This document shows positions 35,429-43,144 of a DNA stretch of 64,000 nt, piece after piece. The stretch lies in NCBI GenBank assembly GCA_934647165.1, contig CAKUFA010000010.1:10971-74970 (forward strand). Reading direction: 5' to 3'. Below the pieces are notes generated by a model. It saw only the letters and a program-made list of their open reading frames with translations, had not been told where the DNA came from and did no database searches. Position numbers and translations under genes: made by a program. Position 1 is the first letter of the stretch. Each line of letters starts with the position of its first letter. Source of the stretch: an uncultured Clostridia bacterium. GTDB lineage: Bacteria > Bacillota > Clostridia > Christensenellales > Aristaeellaceae.

Positions 35429-36490
35429 ATGAAGAAGCTGGCCGCAATACTGCTCTTGACGAGCATGCTTTTCACCCTCCCTGCACTGGCGGAAACCGAC
35501 TTAAACCAATATAACATTGCCAATGGCAACGTGACCGCCACACACTTTATTGATGTTGTCGCTCCCTGTTCCGGTACGCTCGAAAGCTTTGACCTGAATG
35601 CTGGTGACAGTGTGAGTGTCGGCAGCACGCTGTTCACCATGCGGGTGAACACGCTCTATGCCAGCGAAGACGGCATTGTAGGCGCCATTTACGCGCAGCC
35701 CGGTGATGATGCGCAGTTGGTTATGAATCGCTACGGCGCTGTGTTGGCGCTGGAAGGGAACGTCCGCCAACAGCTGACAGCCACCACCACCGGCGCTTAT
35801 AATGATGAAAAGAACCGCACCATCCACGTGGGCGAAACGCTGTACTTCAAGTCCAGCAAAACCAATGGTGATGAAGGCAGCGGCCGTGTAGTGGCTGTCA
35901 GCGGCAGCAATTATGTGGTGGATATTCTTTCCGGTTCCTTTGACAGCAAGAGTACCATGACCCTTTATCGTTCCAGCAATCGCAACAACAAAGACAATGT
36001 TGGCAAAGGCGTCGTAGTCAATCGTGATCCGGTAATGCTTCCCGGCAGCGGCCGCGTGGCCAATGTGCTTGTGAACGAAGGTGACACCGTTACCCGCGGC
36101 CAGGCCTTGATGACGTTCCTTGCCCAGGATGCGGACGTGGATGCTGTGCCCGAAGTGCTCTGTCCTACAGACGGTGTTGTTGCTTCGGTGGCTGTTTCTC
36201 CCTGCCAACAGGTGTGGAAAGGTGCGCTGCTTACTCGCATCTACCTGACTGATGAACTGGAGATTGTCGCACAGGTAGACGAAATGGATCTGAATGGTCT
36301 TCGTGTTGGAGATATTATCCCCTGCACACTGGATATTGATGAATCCAAAGATTTTGACGGCACCGTGACGGAAATTTCCAAGCTCGGTGTAACACAACAG
36401 AATGCGGCCTACTACGCAGTACATGTGTCTATCGACCACAACAAAGCCATGCTAGGTGCCAGTGCATCCATTTATCTGGAACGAAAGTGA
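35429..36490 (+). CDS. HlyD/MacA-type adaptor of the ABC-FtsX exporter
   Basis: A 353-residue exported protein. It has a cleavable-looking signal peptide (1-21, LLLTSMLFTLPALAET), a lipoyl/biotinyl half-motif (VVAPCSGTLESFDLNAGDSV, about 43-62), another further on (DGVVASVAVSPCQQVWKGALL) and a C-terminal barrel (QVDEMDLNGLRVGDIIPC). No long coiled-coil hairpin is present, unlike MacA, and no lipobox. In Gram-positive bacteria such adaptors bridge permease and cell wall or substrate. It ends 7 bases before the TetR gene. Confidence 0.82.
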   Translation: MKKLAAILLLTSMLFTLPALAETDLNQYNIANGNVTATHFIDVVAPCSGTLESFDLNAGDSVSVGSTLFTMRVNTLYASEDGIVGAIYAQPGDDAQLVMNRYGAVLALEGNVRQQLTATTTGAYNDEKNRTIHVGETLYFKSSKTNGDEGSGRVVAVSGSNYVVDILSGSFDSKSTMTLYRSSNRNNKDNVGKGVVVNRDPVMLPGSGRVANVLVNEGDTVTRGQALMTFLAQDADVDAVPEVLCPTDGVVASVAVSPCQQVWKGALLTRIYLTDELEIVAQVDEMDLNGLRVGDIIPCTLDIDESKDFDGTVTEISKLGVTQQNAAYYAVHVSIDHNKAMLGASASIYLERK

Positions 36491-36497
36491 GCATCCT

Positions 36498-37082
36498 ATG
36501 TCAAACGCATTCAGCGCCGCAGAAAAACAGCTGATTACAGAAAAGTTGCTACAAGGCGCATGGCGGCATGCTTGTTGTGAAGGCATGCGTAAAACTACAG
36601 TAGATACCCTTGCCGCGGAGGCAAGCATTTCCAAAGGTGCATTCTACCACTTCTACGCCAGCAAGGAGGAGCTTTTCCTTTCCATGCTGGAAAGATGGCA
36701 GCAGCATGCCTATGATGCTGCTGCGCAAGTACTTGACACACATGCAGATTTGCCCGTCGCTATTCGTGCGTCCATGGCATTTCGTGCTGCTTTTCAGTAC
36801 ATTATGGAGCAGCCGATCGGTCGCTTTTTAGCCGATGAAGTGCCTATTATGCTGAGCCGCCTTCCAGAAAGTACGCTTCGAGAGCATTATCAGAGCCAGG
36901 AAGAATTTGTTCTGCGGATCATTCGCCAGGTTGGCGTTCATCTCACCGTGCCTGACCACACGGCAGTAGCGGCAGTGTGCATCCTCATGCTTTCACTTGT
37001 CAATGCCGAACGGGTCGAGTATTACAACGATGGCATTGATGTCTTGGTGGACAGTGTCTGTAAGCAGCTGATTCGTGAATAA
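36498..37082 (+). CDS. TetR/AcrR-family transcriptional regulator
   Basis: A 194-residue repressor. The N-terminal helix-turn-helix (about 20-60) reads TTVDTLAAEASISKGAFYHFYASKEELF, the classical TetR pattern; the C-terminal helical domain binds an unknown ligand. As the last gene of the ABC-FtsX-adaptor operon it most likely represses that operon in the absence of a toxic compound. No obvious palindrome was found at the operon promoter. ATG 36498 begins the conserved domain; the earlier in-frame start at 36456 lies in the adaptor gene. Confidence 0.9.
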   Translation: MSNAFSAAEKQLITEKLLQGAWRHACCEGMRKTTVDTLAAEASISKGAFYHFYASKEELFLSMLERWQQHAYDAAAQVLDTHADLPVAIRASMAFRAAFQYIMEQPIGRFLADEVPIMLSRLPESTLREHYQSQEEFVLRIIRQVGVHLTVPDHTAVAAVCILMLSLVNAERVEYYNDGIDVLVDSVCKQLIRE

Positions 37083-37093
37083 TGAAACGAATA

Positions 37094-37126
37094 AAAGCTC
37101 CATCCGATCATTGGATGGAGCTTTTT
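37094..37126 (+). terminator. Terminator of the ABC-FtsX-TetR operon
   Basis: AAAGCTCCATCC (37094-37105) pairs with GGATGGAGCTTT (37113-37124), 7-base loop, followed by TT. Confidence 0.88.
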
Positions 37127-37133
37127 GAAATAG

Positions 37134-37171
37134 AAAAGCGTAGGAACTCCTCCAAGAAGGAGTTCCCACGC
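37134..37171 (-). terminator. Terminator of the uxaB-uxaA-kduI-kduD operon
   Basis: GCGTAGGAACTCCT (from 37138) pairs with AGGAGTTCCCACGC (to 37171) with one mismatch, followed on the minus strand by TTTTC. Lies 17 bases after the kduD-like stop. Confidence 0.85.
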
Positions 37172-37187
37172 AGCGTCATCTTACTGA

Positions 37188-37982
37188 TTAGGGCTGCTTT
37201 CCGATGTAAGCCAGAATGCCGCCGTCCACATACAGGATGTGGCCGTTAACAAAGTCGCTGGCTTCGCTAGCAAGGAAAATGGCCGGCCCAACCAGATCGC
37301 TGGTTTCACCCCAACGGTTCGCAGGGGTTTTGGCGCGGATAAAGCTGTCAAAGGGATGCATGCTGCCATCGGGCTGCTTTTCACGCAGCGGCGCAGTTTG
37401 AGGGGTTGCGATATAGCCCGGGCCAATGCCATTGCACTGAATGTTGTACTGGCCATATTCGGAGCAGATATTGCGGGTGAGCATCTTCAAGCCGCCCTTA
37501 GCCGCTGCGTAAGCGCTCACGGTCTCACGTCCCAGTTCGCTCATCATGGAGCAGATATTGATGATCTTACCGTGTCCCTTCTTGATCATGGAAGGAATAC
37601 AAGCCTTGGACACAATGAAAGGTGCGTTCAGGTCAACATCCACTACCTTGCGGAAGTCCTCAGCGCTCATTTCGCACATAGGGATGCGCTTGATGATGCC
37701 GGCGTTGTTCACCAGAATGTCAATCACGCCAACTTCCTTTTCGATCTTAGCAACCATGGCGTTAACCTGCTCTTCGTTGGTCACATCGCACACATAGCCA
37801 TGCGCCTTGATGCCTTCTGCCTCATAGGCAGCCAGACCCTTGTCCACCAGCTCCTGCTTGATATCGTTGAACACGATAGTTGCACCGGCCTTCGCCATGC
37901 CGGAAGCAATAGCAAAACCGATGCCGTAGCTTGCGCCGGTTACCAGCGCAATTTTCCCTTTCAGAGAGAACATGTTTTCCAT
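37188..37982 (-). CDS. SDR oxidoreductase, KduD/gluconate 5-dehydrogenase type
   Basis: A 264-residue short-chain dehydrogenase with the NAD(P) loop TGASYGIGFAIA, NNAG, and catalytic Ser-Tyr-Lys (ICSMMSELGRETVSAYAAAKGG). It resembles proteins named gluconate 5-dehydrogenase or 2-deoxy-D-gluconate 3-dehydrogenase. Placed 25 bases after kduI, it most likely reduces 2,5-diketo-3-deoxygluconate to 2-keto-3-deoxygluconate (the KduD step of unsaturated uronate breakdown). The gene name is left open because KduD and IdnO types are not safely separable by eye. Confidence 0.88.
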   Translation of the reverse strand: MENMFSLKGKIALVTGASYGIGFAIASGMAKAGATIVFNDIKQELVDKGLAAYEAEGIKAHGYVCDVTNEEQVNAMVAKIEKEVGVIDILVNNAGIIKRIPMCEMSAEDFRKVVDVDLNAPFIVSKACIPSMIKKGHGKIINICSMMSELGRETVSAYAAAKGGLKMLTRNICSEYGQYNIQCNGIGPGYIATPQTAPLREKQPDGSMHPFDSFIRAKTPANRWGETSDLVGPAIFLASEASDFVNGHILYVDGGILAYIGKQP

Positions 37983-38007
37983 AGATATTTCCTCCTCTAT
38001 TGTTGTT

Positions 38008-38838
38008 TTAACGGATGTCCTTCATGGCCACGCCATCCATGTCATCAAAATCCTGGTTTTCGCCAACCATGCCCCAGATGAATGTGTACGCACGTGTGGC
38101 CGACGCAGAATGGATGCTCCAGCTAGGGCTGATAACCGCCTGTTCATTGCGCATCACGATGTGCCGCGTTTCAGTGGGTTCGCCCATGTAATGGAACACA
38201 ACCGCATCCGCAGGCAGGTCAAAGTAGAGATATACTTCCATGCGGCGATCATGCGTGTGGCAAGGCATGGTGTTCCATACGCTGCCGGGGCACAGGCTGG
38301 TCATGCCCATCACCAACTGACAGCTTTCCACCTGGCCGGGCAGAATGTACTTGCAAATCGTGCGATGGTTGCTCTCCTCCATCGTACCGAGTTCTACCTT
38401 GACGCAATCCTCCGGGCGAATATACACGGTAGGATAGGTCTTGTGTGCAGGAGCGCTGTTGAAGTAGAACTTGGCGGGATTCGAGCGATCGCAGCTGTCC
38501 AGGCGGATGTCCTTGCAGCCCATACCAATATAGATGCCATCCTTATGGCGCAGGGTGTAGACCGTTCCGTCAACGGTGACCGTGCCCTCGCCACCAATGT
38601 TGATGATACCCATTTCGCGGCGCTGGAGGAAATATTCCGCACGCAGCTCAGCACCTGCATCAATAGTCAGCGCCTTTGTTGCCGGCACCGCGCTGCCGGT
38701 GATGATACGGTCAATGTGACTGTAGACCATCTTCACCTCGTCGGGCTTAAACAGATCGTCAATCAGGAATTCTTCGCGCAGCCGGTCAGTGTCGTAATAC
38801 TTCACGTCGCGCGGATTGGATGCGGTACGCAGTTCCAT
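38008..38838 (-). CDS. kduI: 5-dehydro-4-deoxy-D-glucuronate isomerase
   Basis: KduI converts 5-keto-4-deoxyuronate, made from pectin- or glycosaminoglycan-derived unsaturated uronates, to 2,5-diketo-3-deoxygluconate; it also acts in hexuronate metabolism. The 276 residues of this cupin-fold, zinc-binding enzyme match the family over the full length: ELRTASNPRDVKYYDTDRLR at the start, MPCHTHDRRMEVYLYFD (metal ligands His/His/Glu) and GSVWNTMPCHTH, and AVISPSWSIHSASATRAY near the end. It lies between uxaA and the SDR gene. Confidence 0.96.
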   Translation of the reverse strand: MELRTASNPRDVKYYDTDRLREEFLIDDLFKPDEVKMVYSHIDRIITGSAVPATKALTIDAGAELRAEYFLQRREMGIINIGGEGTVTVDGTVYTLRHKDGIYIGMGCKDIRLDSCDRSNPAKFYFNSAPAHKTYPTVYIRPEDCVKVELGTMEESNHRTICKYILPGQVESCQLVMGMTSLCPGSVWNTMPCHTHDRRMEVYLYFDLPADAVVFHYMGEPTETRHIVMRNEQAVISPSWSIHSASATRAYTFIWGMVGENQDFDDMDGVAMKDIR

Positions 38839-38854
38839 GATGCTCCTCCTTTGT

Positions 38855-40336
38855 TCATAGGGTTACGCCTGTTTTGAAAATTGCCATATCGTGATAGCCA
38901 TTGCGTTCGCTGCACACTTCGCGTCCGGAAGCGGTGGCAAGCACAAAGTCCATCAATGCCTCAGAAAGCTCCGGCAGGTTGCGTCCATCCAGCAGTTCGC
39001 CGGCATTGAAGTCAATCCAGCCTTTCTTGGTATTGGCAAGGCGGCTGTTGCTGGAAATTTTCACCGTTGGCACAGGAGATGCAAACGGCGTGCCGCGCCC
39101 GGTCGAAAACAGCACAATCTGCGCGCCGGAAGCTGCCAGTGCCGTAGCCGCTACAAGATCATTGCCGGGAGCAGACAGAAGATTCAGCCCAGCGGTGCGA
39201 ACCTTTTCCCCATAGCGAAGCACGTCCTTCACCGGCGCGAAGCCGCTCTTCTGCGTACAGCCGAGCGCCTTATCCTCCAAGGTGGAAATACCGCCTGCCT
39301 TGTTGCCCGGCGACGGATTCTCGTAAATGGTCTGGTGATGCTCCTCAAAGTAACGCTTAAAGTTGTTGATAAGCGCCACCGTTTTTTCAAACAGCGCTTC
39401 ATCTTCACAGCGATCCATCAAAATCGTTTCTGCACCGAACATTTCCGGTACTTCCGTGAGGATGGTGCTACCGCCTTGGGCAATCAGCAGGTCAGAAAAG
39501 CCGCCGATAACCGGGTTAGCCGTGATACCGCTGAAGCCATCCGAGCCGCCGCACTTGAGACCGATCACCAGCTTGGAGGCCGGACAGGAAACGCGCTTCT
39601 CATCGCGCATATTGGCGGCCAGTTTCTCCAGCAGCGTCATGGCAGATTCAATTTCATCCTCCACCTGCTGGCAAATCAGGAACCGCACGCGCTGCTCATC
39701 ATAGGCACCCATATGCTTGCGGATTTCTTCCACGCCGCTGTTTTCGCAGCCCAATCCAAGCACCAGTACGCCGCCCACATTGGGGTGCGTCGCCAGATTT
39801 GCCAGCACTTGCCTTGTATTCTCCTGATCATCGCCCATCTGGGAGCAGCCATAGGGATGCGGGAAGGCAAATACACCTTCTACACCGCCTCCAACCAGTT
39901 TCTGTGCTTTGCGTTCGAGGGCGCGTGCCACATCGTTCACGCAACCGACCGTTGGCAAAATCCACAGCTCGTTGCGCACACCCACCCGGCCGTCCTTGCG
40001 TGGAAAACCGTAGAATGTTGCAGGCGTTGCAGGCGTTACCTGCGGGTGTGTTGGATGATAGGTGTAGCTCAGCTCACCGGAAAGCAATGTGCGAAGGTTC
40101 TGCACATGCACATGGCTGCCTGCCGCGATGTCGCACTTTGCTTCACCGATAGGAAAGCCGTACTTGATGACCTTTTGCCCCGCCGCAATAGCTTCAAGCG
40201 CAACCTTGTGCCCTGCCGGAACATCCTCCAGCAGGGTTACGGTCACACCGTCCGCCTCGGCCTTTTCACCCTTTTGCAAGGGCATAAGGGCAACAGCCAC
40301 ATTGTCCGCCGGGGTGATTCTCAGCAGCTCTCGCAT
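38855..40336 (-). CDS. uxaA: Altronate dehydratase
   Basis: UxaA dehydrates D-altronate to 2-keto-3-deoxygluconate, the third step of galacturonate catabolism. The 493-residue protein has an N-terminal SAF-like domain (about 1-90) and a large C-terminal catalytic domain (about 110-490) with FGFPRKDGRVGVRN-like YGFPRKDGRVGVRNELW and GLKCGGSDGFSGITANPVIG. It begins 2 bases after the uxaB stop, so the two are co-translated. Confidence 0.95.
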   Translation of the reverse strand: MRELLRITPADNVAVALMPLQKGEKAEADGVTVTLLEDVPAGHKVALEAIAAGQKVIKYGFPIGEAKCDIAAGSHVHVQNLRTLLSGELSYTYHPTHPQVTPATPATFYGFPRKDGRVGVRNELWILPTVGCVNDVARALERKAQKLVGGGVEGVFAFPHPYGCSQMGDDQENTRQVLANLATHPNVGGVLVLGLGCENSGVEEIRKHMGAYDEQRVRFLICQQVEDEIESAMTLLEKLAANMRDEKRVSCPASKLVIGLKCGGSDGFSGITANPVIGGFSDLLIAQGGSTILTEVPEMFGAETILMDRCEDEALFEKTVALINNFKRYFEEHHQTIYENPSPGNKAGGISTLEDKALGCTQKSGFAPVKDVLRYGEKVRTAGLNLLSAPGNDLVAATALAASGAQIVLFSTGRGTPFASPVPTVKISSNSRLANTKKGWIDFNAGELLDGRNLPELSEALMDFVLATASGREVCSERNGYHDMAIFKTGVTL

Positions 40337-40338
40337 CT

Positions 40339-41808
40339 TCAGCCTCCGAAGCGCTCGGTCATCACCGTGCGCGCACCGCGCTTGAGGATGTCCTCCAAGC
40401 TTGTTGCCACGCTGTCCAGCAAGCCGGGGATCTTCGTCAGATCCTGACCGAAGAACGCTTCGTTGGACAGGAACATCTGCGCCATTTCACGGGCGGACTT
40501 ATCGGAATTGTTTGCGAAGAACTCTTCCACGGCTTCATCATCCTGCAAAGTGTAGGGCTGGCCATTTCGCTGGCACACCAGCTTGCCTTCCTCAATCTTG
40601 CCGCCATGATACAGCGCCATGAGCGCAGCCAGGGAGAAGGTCAGATGTTCAGGAAGCTTTCCGGTTTTCTCCACATAGCCCAGCAGAGAAGGCATGCAGC
40701 GGGCGCGCCACTTGCTGACACTGTTGAGGCAAATAGAAAGCAGCGCATGCTTGATGTAGGGGTTCATAAACCGACCCGTCACCGCCTCGGCAAAGGCCAT
40801 CAGGTCATCCTTGGGCAGGGACAGGGTGGGAATCACTTCATCGTAAAGTGTTTTCTGCATGAACGTCTTAATCATAGGATCATTCATAGCGTCCAGCACA
40901 TAGTCATAACCGCACAGGAAGGCAGCGGGCACAAAGGAGGTATGCGCACCATTGAGAATGCGCACCTTGCGCTGCTTGTAGGGCTTCTGATTATCAGTAT
41001 AAATAACGGGCAGACCGCAATCAGGCAGCGGCAGCTCCTTGGAAATATCCTTGGAAGATTCAATGACCCACAGGCCGAAAGGCTCCGCTGTCACAAGGAT
41101 GCGATCCTCATAACCTAGTTTGTTCCAGATTGCCTGATCCTCACCGCGGGGATAGCCGGTCACAATGCGGTCAACCAAAGTGGATGTGAACACGCAGGCA
41201 TTTTCCAGCCACTGCTCAAACTTTTCGCCCAGCTCCCACTTCTTGGCCAGCGCCATCACGCACTTTTTGAGCATAATGCCGTTATCGTCAATCAGCTCCA
41301 CAGGCAGAATAATAAGGCCCTTGTCCGCCGCATAGTTGAAATGCTCCGCACGCTCATACAGCAGCTTGGTCAGCTTGCCTGGATAGCTGTGCGGCGGGCA
41401 ATATTCCAGCTTGTCGCTTTCATCCAGCACAATACCGGCCTCAGTGGTGTTGCTCACAATAAAGCGCAGGGTATCCAGCTTAGCATAGGCGGCATACTTG
41501 TCATAATCAGCATAGGCGTCCACCGCATCCGTCACGGAGGACACAATGCGCTTCTGTTCCACGGGCTTGCCGTCCACAAGGCCGCGCAGCAGCACCGTGT
41601 AGCGATAATCCTGCTCTTTGAACGCTGGAAACAGCGTGCCCATTTCAATGGGCTTCACCAGCACCACATCGCCGTTGAAATCGGTCTTTTCGTTGGCAAT
41701 GTCAATCATGTAATCTACAAAAGCGCGCAGGAAATTGCCCTCGCCAAATTGCAGCACGCGCACAGGGCGCACAGGTGCGCTCTTCATTGCAGCAGTCAAA
41801 CGTTCCAT
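40339..41808 (-). CDS. uxaB: Tagaturonate reductase
   Basis: UxaB reduces D-tagaturonate to D-altronate with NADH (mannitol dehydrogenase superfamily). The 489 residues show the N-terminal VLQFGEGNFLRAFVDYMID Rossmann motif, FIVSNTTEAGI, and the catalytic lysine region KVRILNGAHTSFVPAAFL. ATG 41808 has AGGAGG upstream; the frame start at 41856 overlaps the operator and is rejected. It is the first gene of a four-gene operon divergent from the LacI-type regulator. Confidence 0.95.
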   Translation of the reverse strand: MERLTAAMKSAPVRPVRVLQFGEGNFLRAFVDYMIDIANEKTDFNGDVVLVKPIEMGTLFPAFKEQDYRYTVLLRGLVDGKPVEQKRIVSSVTDAVDAYADYDKYAAYAKLDTLRFIVSNTTEAGIVLDESDKLEYCPPHSYPGKLTKLLYERAEHFNYAADKGLIILPVELIDDNGIMLKKCVMALAKKWELGEKFEQWLENACVFTSTLVDRIVTGYPRGEDQAIWNKLGYEDRILVTAEPFGLWVIESSKDISKELPLPDCGLPVIYTDNQKPYKQRKVRILNGAHTSFVPAAFLCGYDYVLDAMNDPMIKTFMQKTLYDEVIPTLSLPKDDLMAFAEAVTGRFMNPYIKHALLSICLNSVSKWRARCMPSLLGYVEKTGKLPEHLTFSLAALMALYHGGKIEEGKLVCQRNGQPYTLQDDEAVEEFFANNSDKSAREMAQMFLSNEAFFGQDLTKIPGLLDSVATSLEDILKRGARTVMTERFGG

Positions 41809-41858
41809 ATCCGTTCTTCCCTCCTGAATCCATTTTCCATCCAATGGGGGTTTCATGC

Positions 41859-41876
41859 CGTGTAAACAATTACACG
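41859..41876. promoter_or_regulatory. LacI-type operator at the uxaB promoter
   Basis: CGTGTAA-ACAA-TTACACG is an exact inverted repeat directly downstream of the predicted uxaB transcription start. Its core TGTAA-N4-TTACA matches the second site at 42042-42055 and the general LacI-family consensus. Confidence 0.72.
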
Positions 41877-41886
41877 ATACATTTTT

Positions 41887-41915
41887 ATCTTACTCCATTT
41901 TTCTCTTTCCGTCAA
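41887..41915 (-). promoter_or_regulatory. Sigma-A promoter of the uxaB operon
   Basis: On the minus strand TTGACG (41910-41915), a 17-base spacer and TAAGAT (41887-41892). Transcription would start near 41880, immediately before the operator. Confidence 0.72.
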
Positions 41916-41995
41916 TCATTTTCCCGCATTTTTGCCGAGAAAAGCAAGAAAACTGGAATTTCACCATTTTCAATGCTTTGAATGGTAAAAAGCAG

Positions 41996-42024
41996 TTGCA
42001 AACAATGCCTGGATATCGTATAAT
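41996..42024 (+). promoter_or_regulatory. Sigma-A promoter of the LacI regulator gene
   Basis: TTGCAA (41996-42001), a 17-base spacer and a perfect TATAAT (42019-42024). The start near 42031 lies just upstream of the second operator. Confidence 0.75.
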
Positions 42025-42040
42025 AGTTCATGGAAATGGA

Positions 42041-42056
42041 ATGTAAGTCTTTACAT
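42041..42056. promoter_or_regulatory. LacI-type operator at the regulator promoter
   Basis: ATGTAA-GTCT-TTACAT is an exact inverted repeat with the same TGTAA-N4-TTACA core as the uxaB site, between the predicted start and the ATG, consistent with autorepression. Confidence 0.7.
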
Positions 42057-42075
42057 CTTTCTGAAAGGATACGCC

Positions 42076-43083
42076 ATGAATATTTATGACATTTCCCGGC
42101 GGGCTGGCGTTTCCATCGCCACGGTATCCCGAGTGCTGAACAACAGCACCCATGTGAGCCAGAAGACCAAGGACAAGGTGATGGCCGTCATCAACGAAAG
42201 CGGTTATGTGCCCAACGCCTTTGCCCGCGGGTTGGGGCTGAACACAATGAAAACCATCGGTCTGCTTTGCCCCAACGCAGCAGATTCTTATTTGGCACAG
42301 GCGCTTGGCTATCTGGAACAGGATTTCCGCAGTCATCAGTACAACTGTGTTCTCTCCTGCACAGGCAAGGAATTAGCCGCGCGGGAAGAAGGCGTCGCAC
42401 AGCTGATGAACCGCCATGTGGACGGCCTTGTGCTGATGGGATCCAGCTTTATCGAAGAAAATGATGCCGATAACGAATATATCCGTCAGGCTGCCAAAAT
42501 GATGCCGGTGATCATCCTCAACGGTTCCTTCCTCAATGACAATGTTTATTGTGTTTTGTGTGATGACCGCCGCGCCATGAAAGAAGCCTGCCGTTTCCTG
42601 CTGGATACCGGTTGCCGGGATGTACTGTATCTGCACCACAGCAACAACTATTCAGGCCGAAAAAAATTGCAGGGTTACTGTGAGGGTCTGGAAAGCCGCG
42701 GCGTTGCCGTACGGCAGGAATTGATTCATTTGTTCAACGAGGATAAGATGAGCGTACCTTTGGTGCGCGACTATCTTCTGCGGCTGCACGAAAGCGGGCT
42801 GCGCTTTGACGCAGTGCTTTCCTCGGAGGATATCCTTGCCGTTGGCGCAGCCAAATACGCCCGGGTCGTGCATCATAGCATCCCTGAACAACTTCGCATC
42901 ATCGGCTATAACAACTCCAATTTTTGCCTGTGTTGCGAACCGGAGCTGACCAGCGTTGATAACCGCCTGAACGCTTTGTGCAGCCATTGTGTGACCACCA
43001 TGCTCGGCGTGCTGGAAGGGCGTGAAATGCCCCAGCGCACCGTGTTCACCGCCGAGCTTGTGCGGCGTGGCAGTACCCTGTGA
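42076..43083 (+). CDS. LacI-family transcriptional regulator of hexuronate genes
   Basis: A 335-residue repressor. The N-terminal helix-turn-helix and hinge (1-60) read MNIYDISRRAGVSIATVSRVL and GYVPNAFARGL; the rest is a periplasmic-binding-like effector domain. The divergent position between uxaB and uxaC and two matching operators support a role as an ExuR/KdgR-like repressor relieved by a uronate intermediate. The effector is unknown. GAAAGGA precedes the ATG by 9 bases. Confidence 0.93.
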   Translation: MNIYDISRRAGVSIATVSRVLNNSTHVSQKTKDKVMAVINESGYVPNAFARGLGLNTMKTIGLLCPNAADSYLAQALGYLEQDFRSHQYNCVLSCTGKELAAREEGVAQLMNRHVDGLVLMGSSFIEENDADNEYIRQAAKMMPVIILNGSFLNDNVYCVLCDDRRAMKEACRFLLDTGCRDVLYLHHSNNYSGRKKLQGYCEGLESRGVAVRQELIHLFNEDKMSVPLVRDYLLRLHESGLRFDAVLSSEDILAVGAAKYARVVHHSIPEQLRIIGYNNSNFCLCCEPELTSVDNRLNALCSHCVTTMLGVLEGREMPQRTVFTAELVRRGSTL

Positions 43084-43144
43084 CCTCTCGCCTATCCAGG
43101 CGATGGATCATATATGAAAATCTTTTGCAAAGGAGCAAGGGAAC

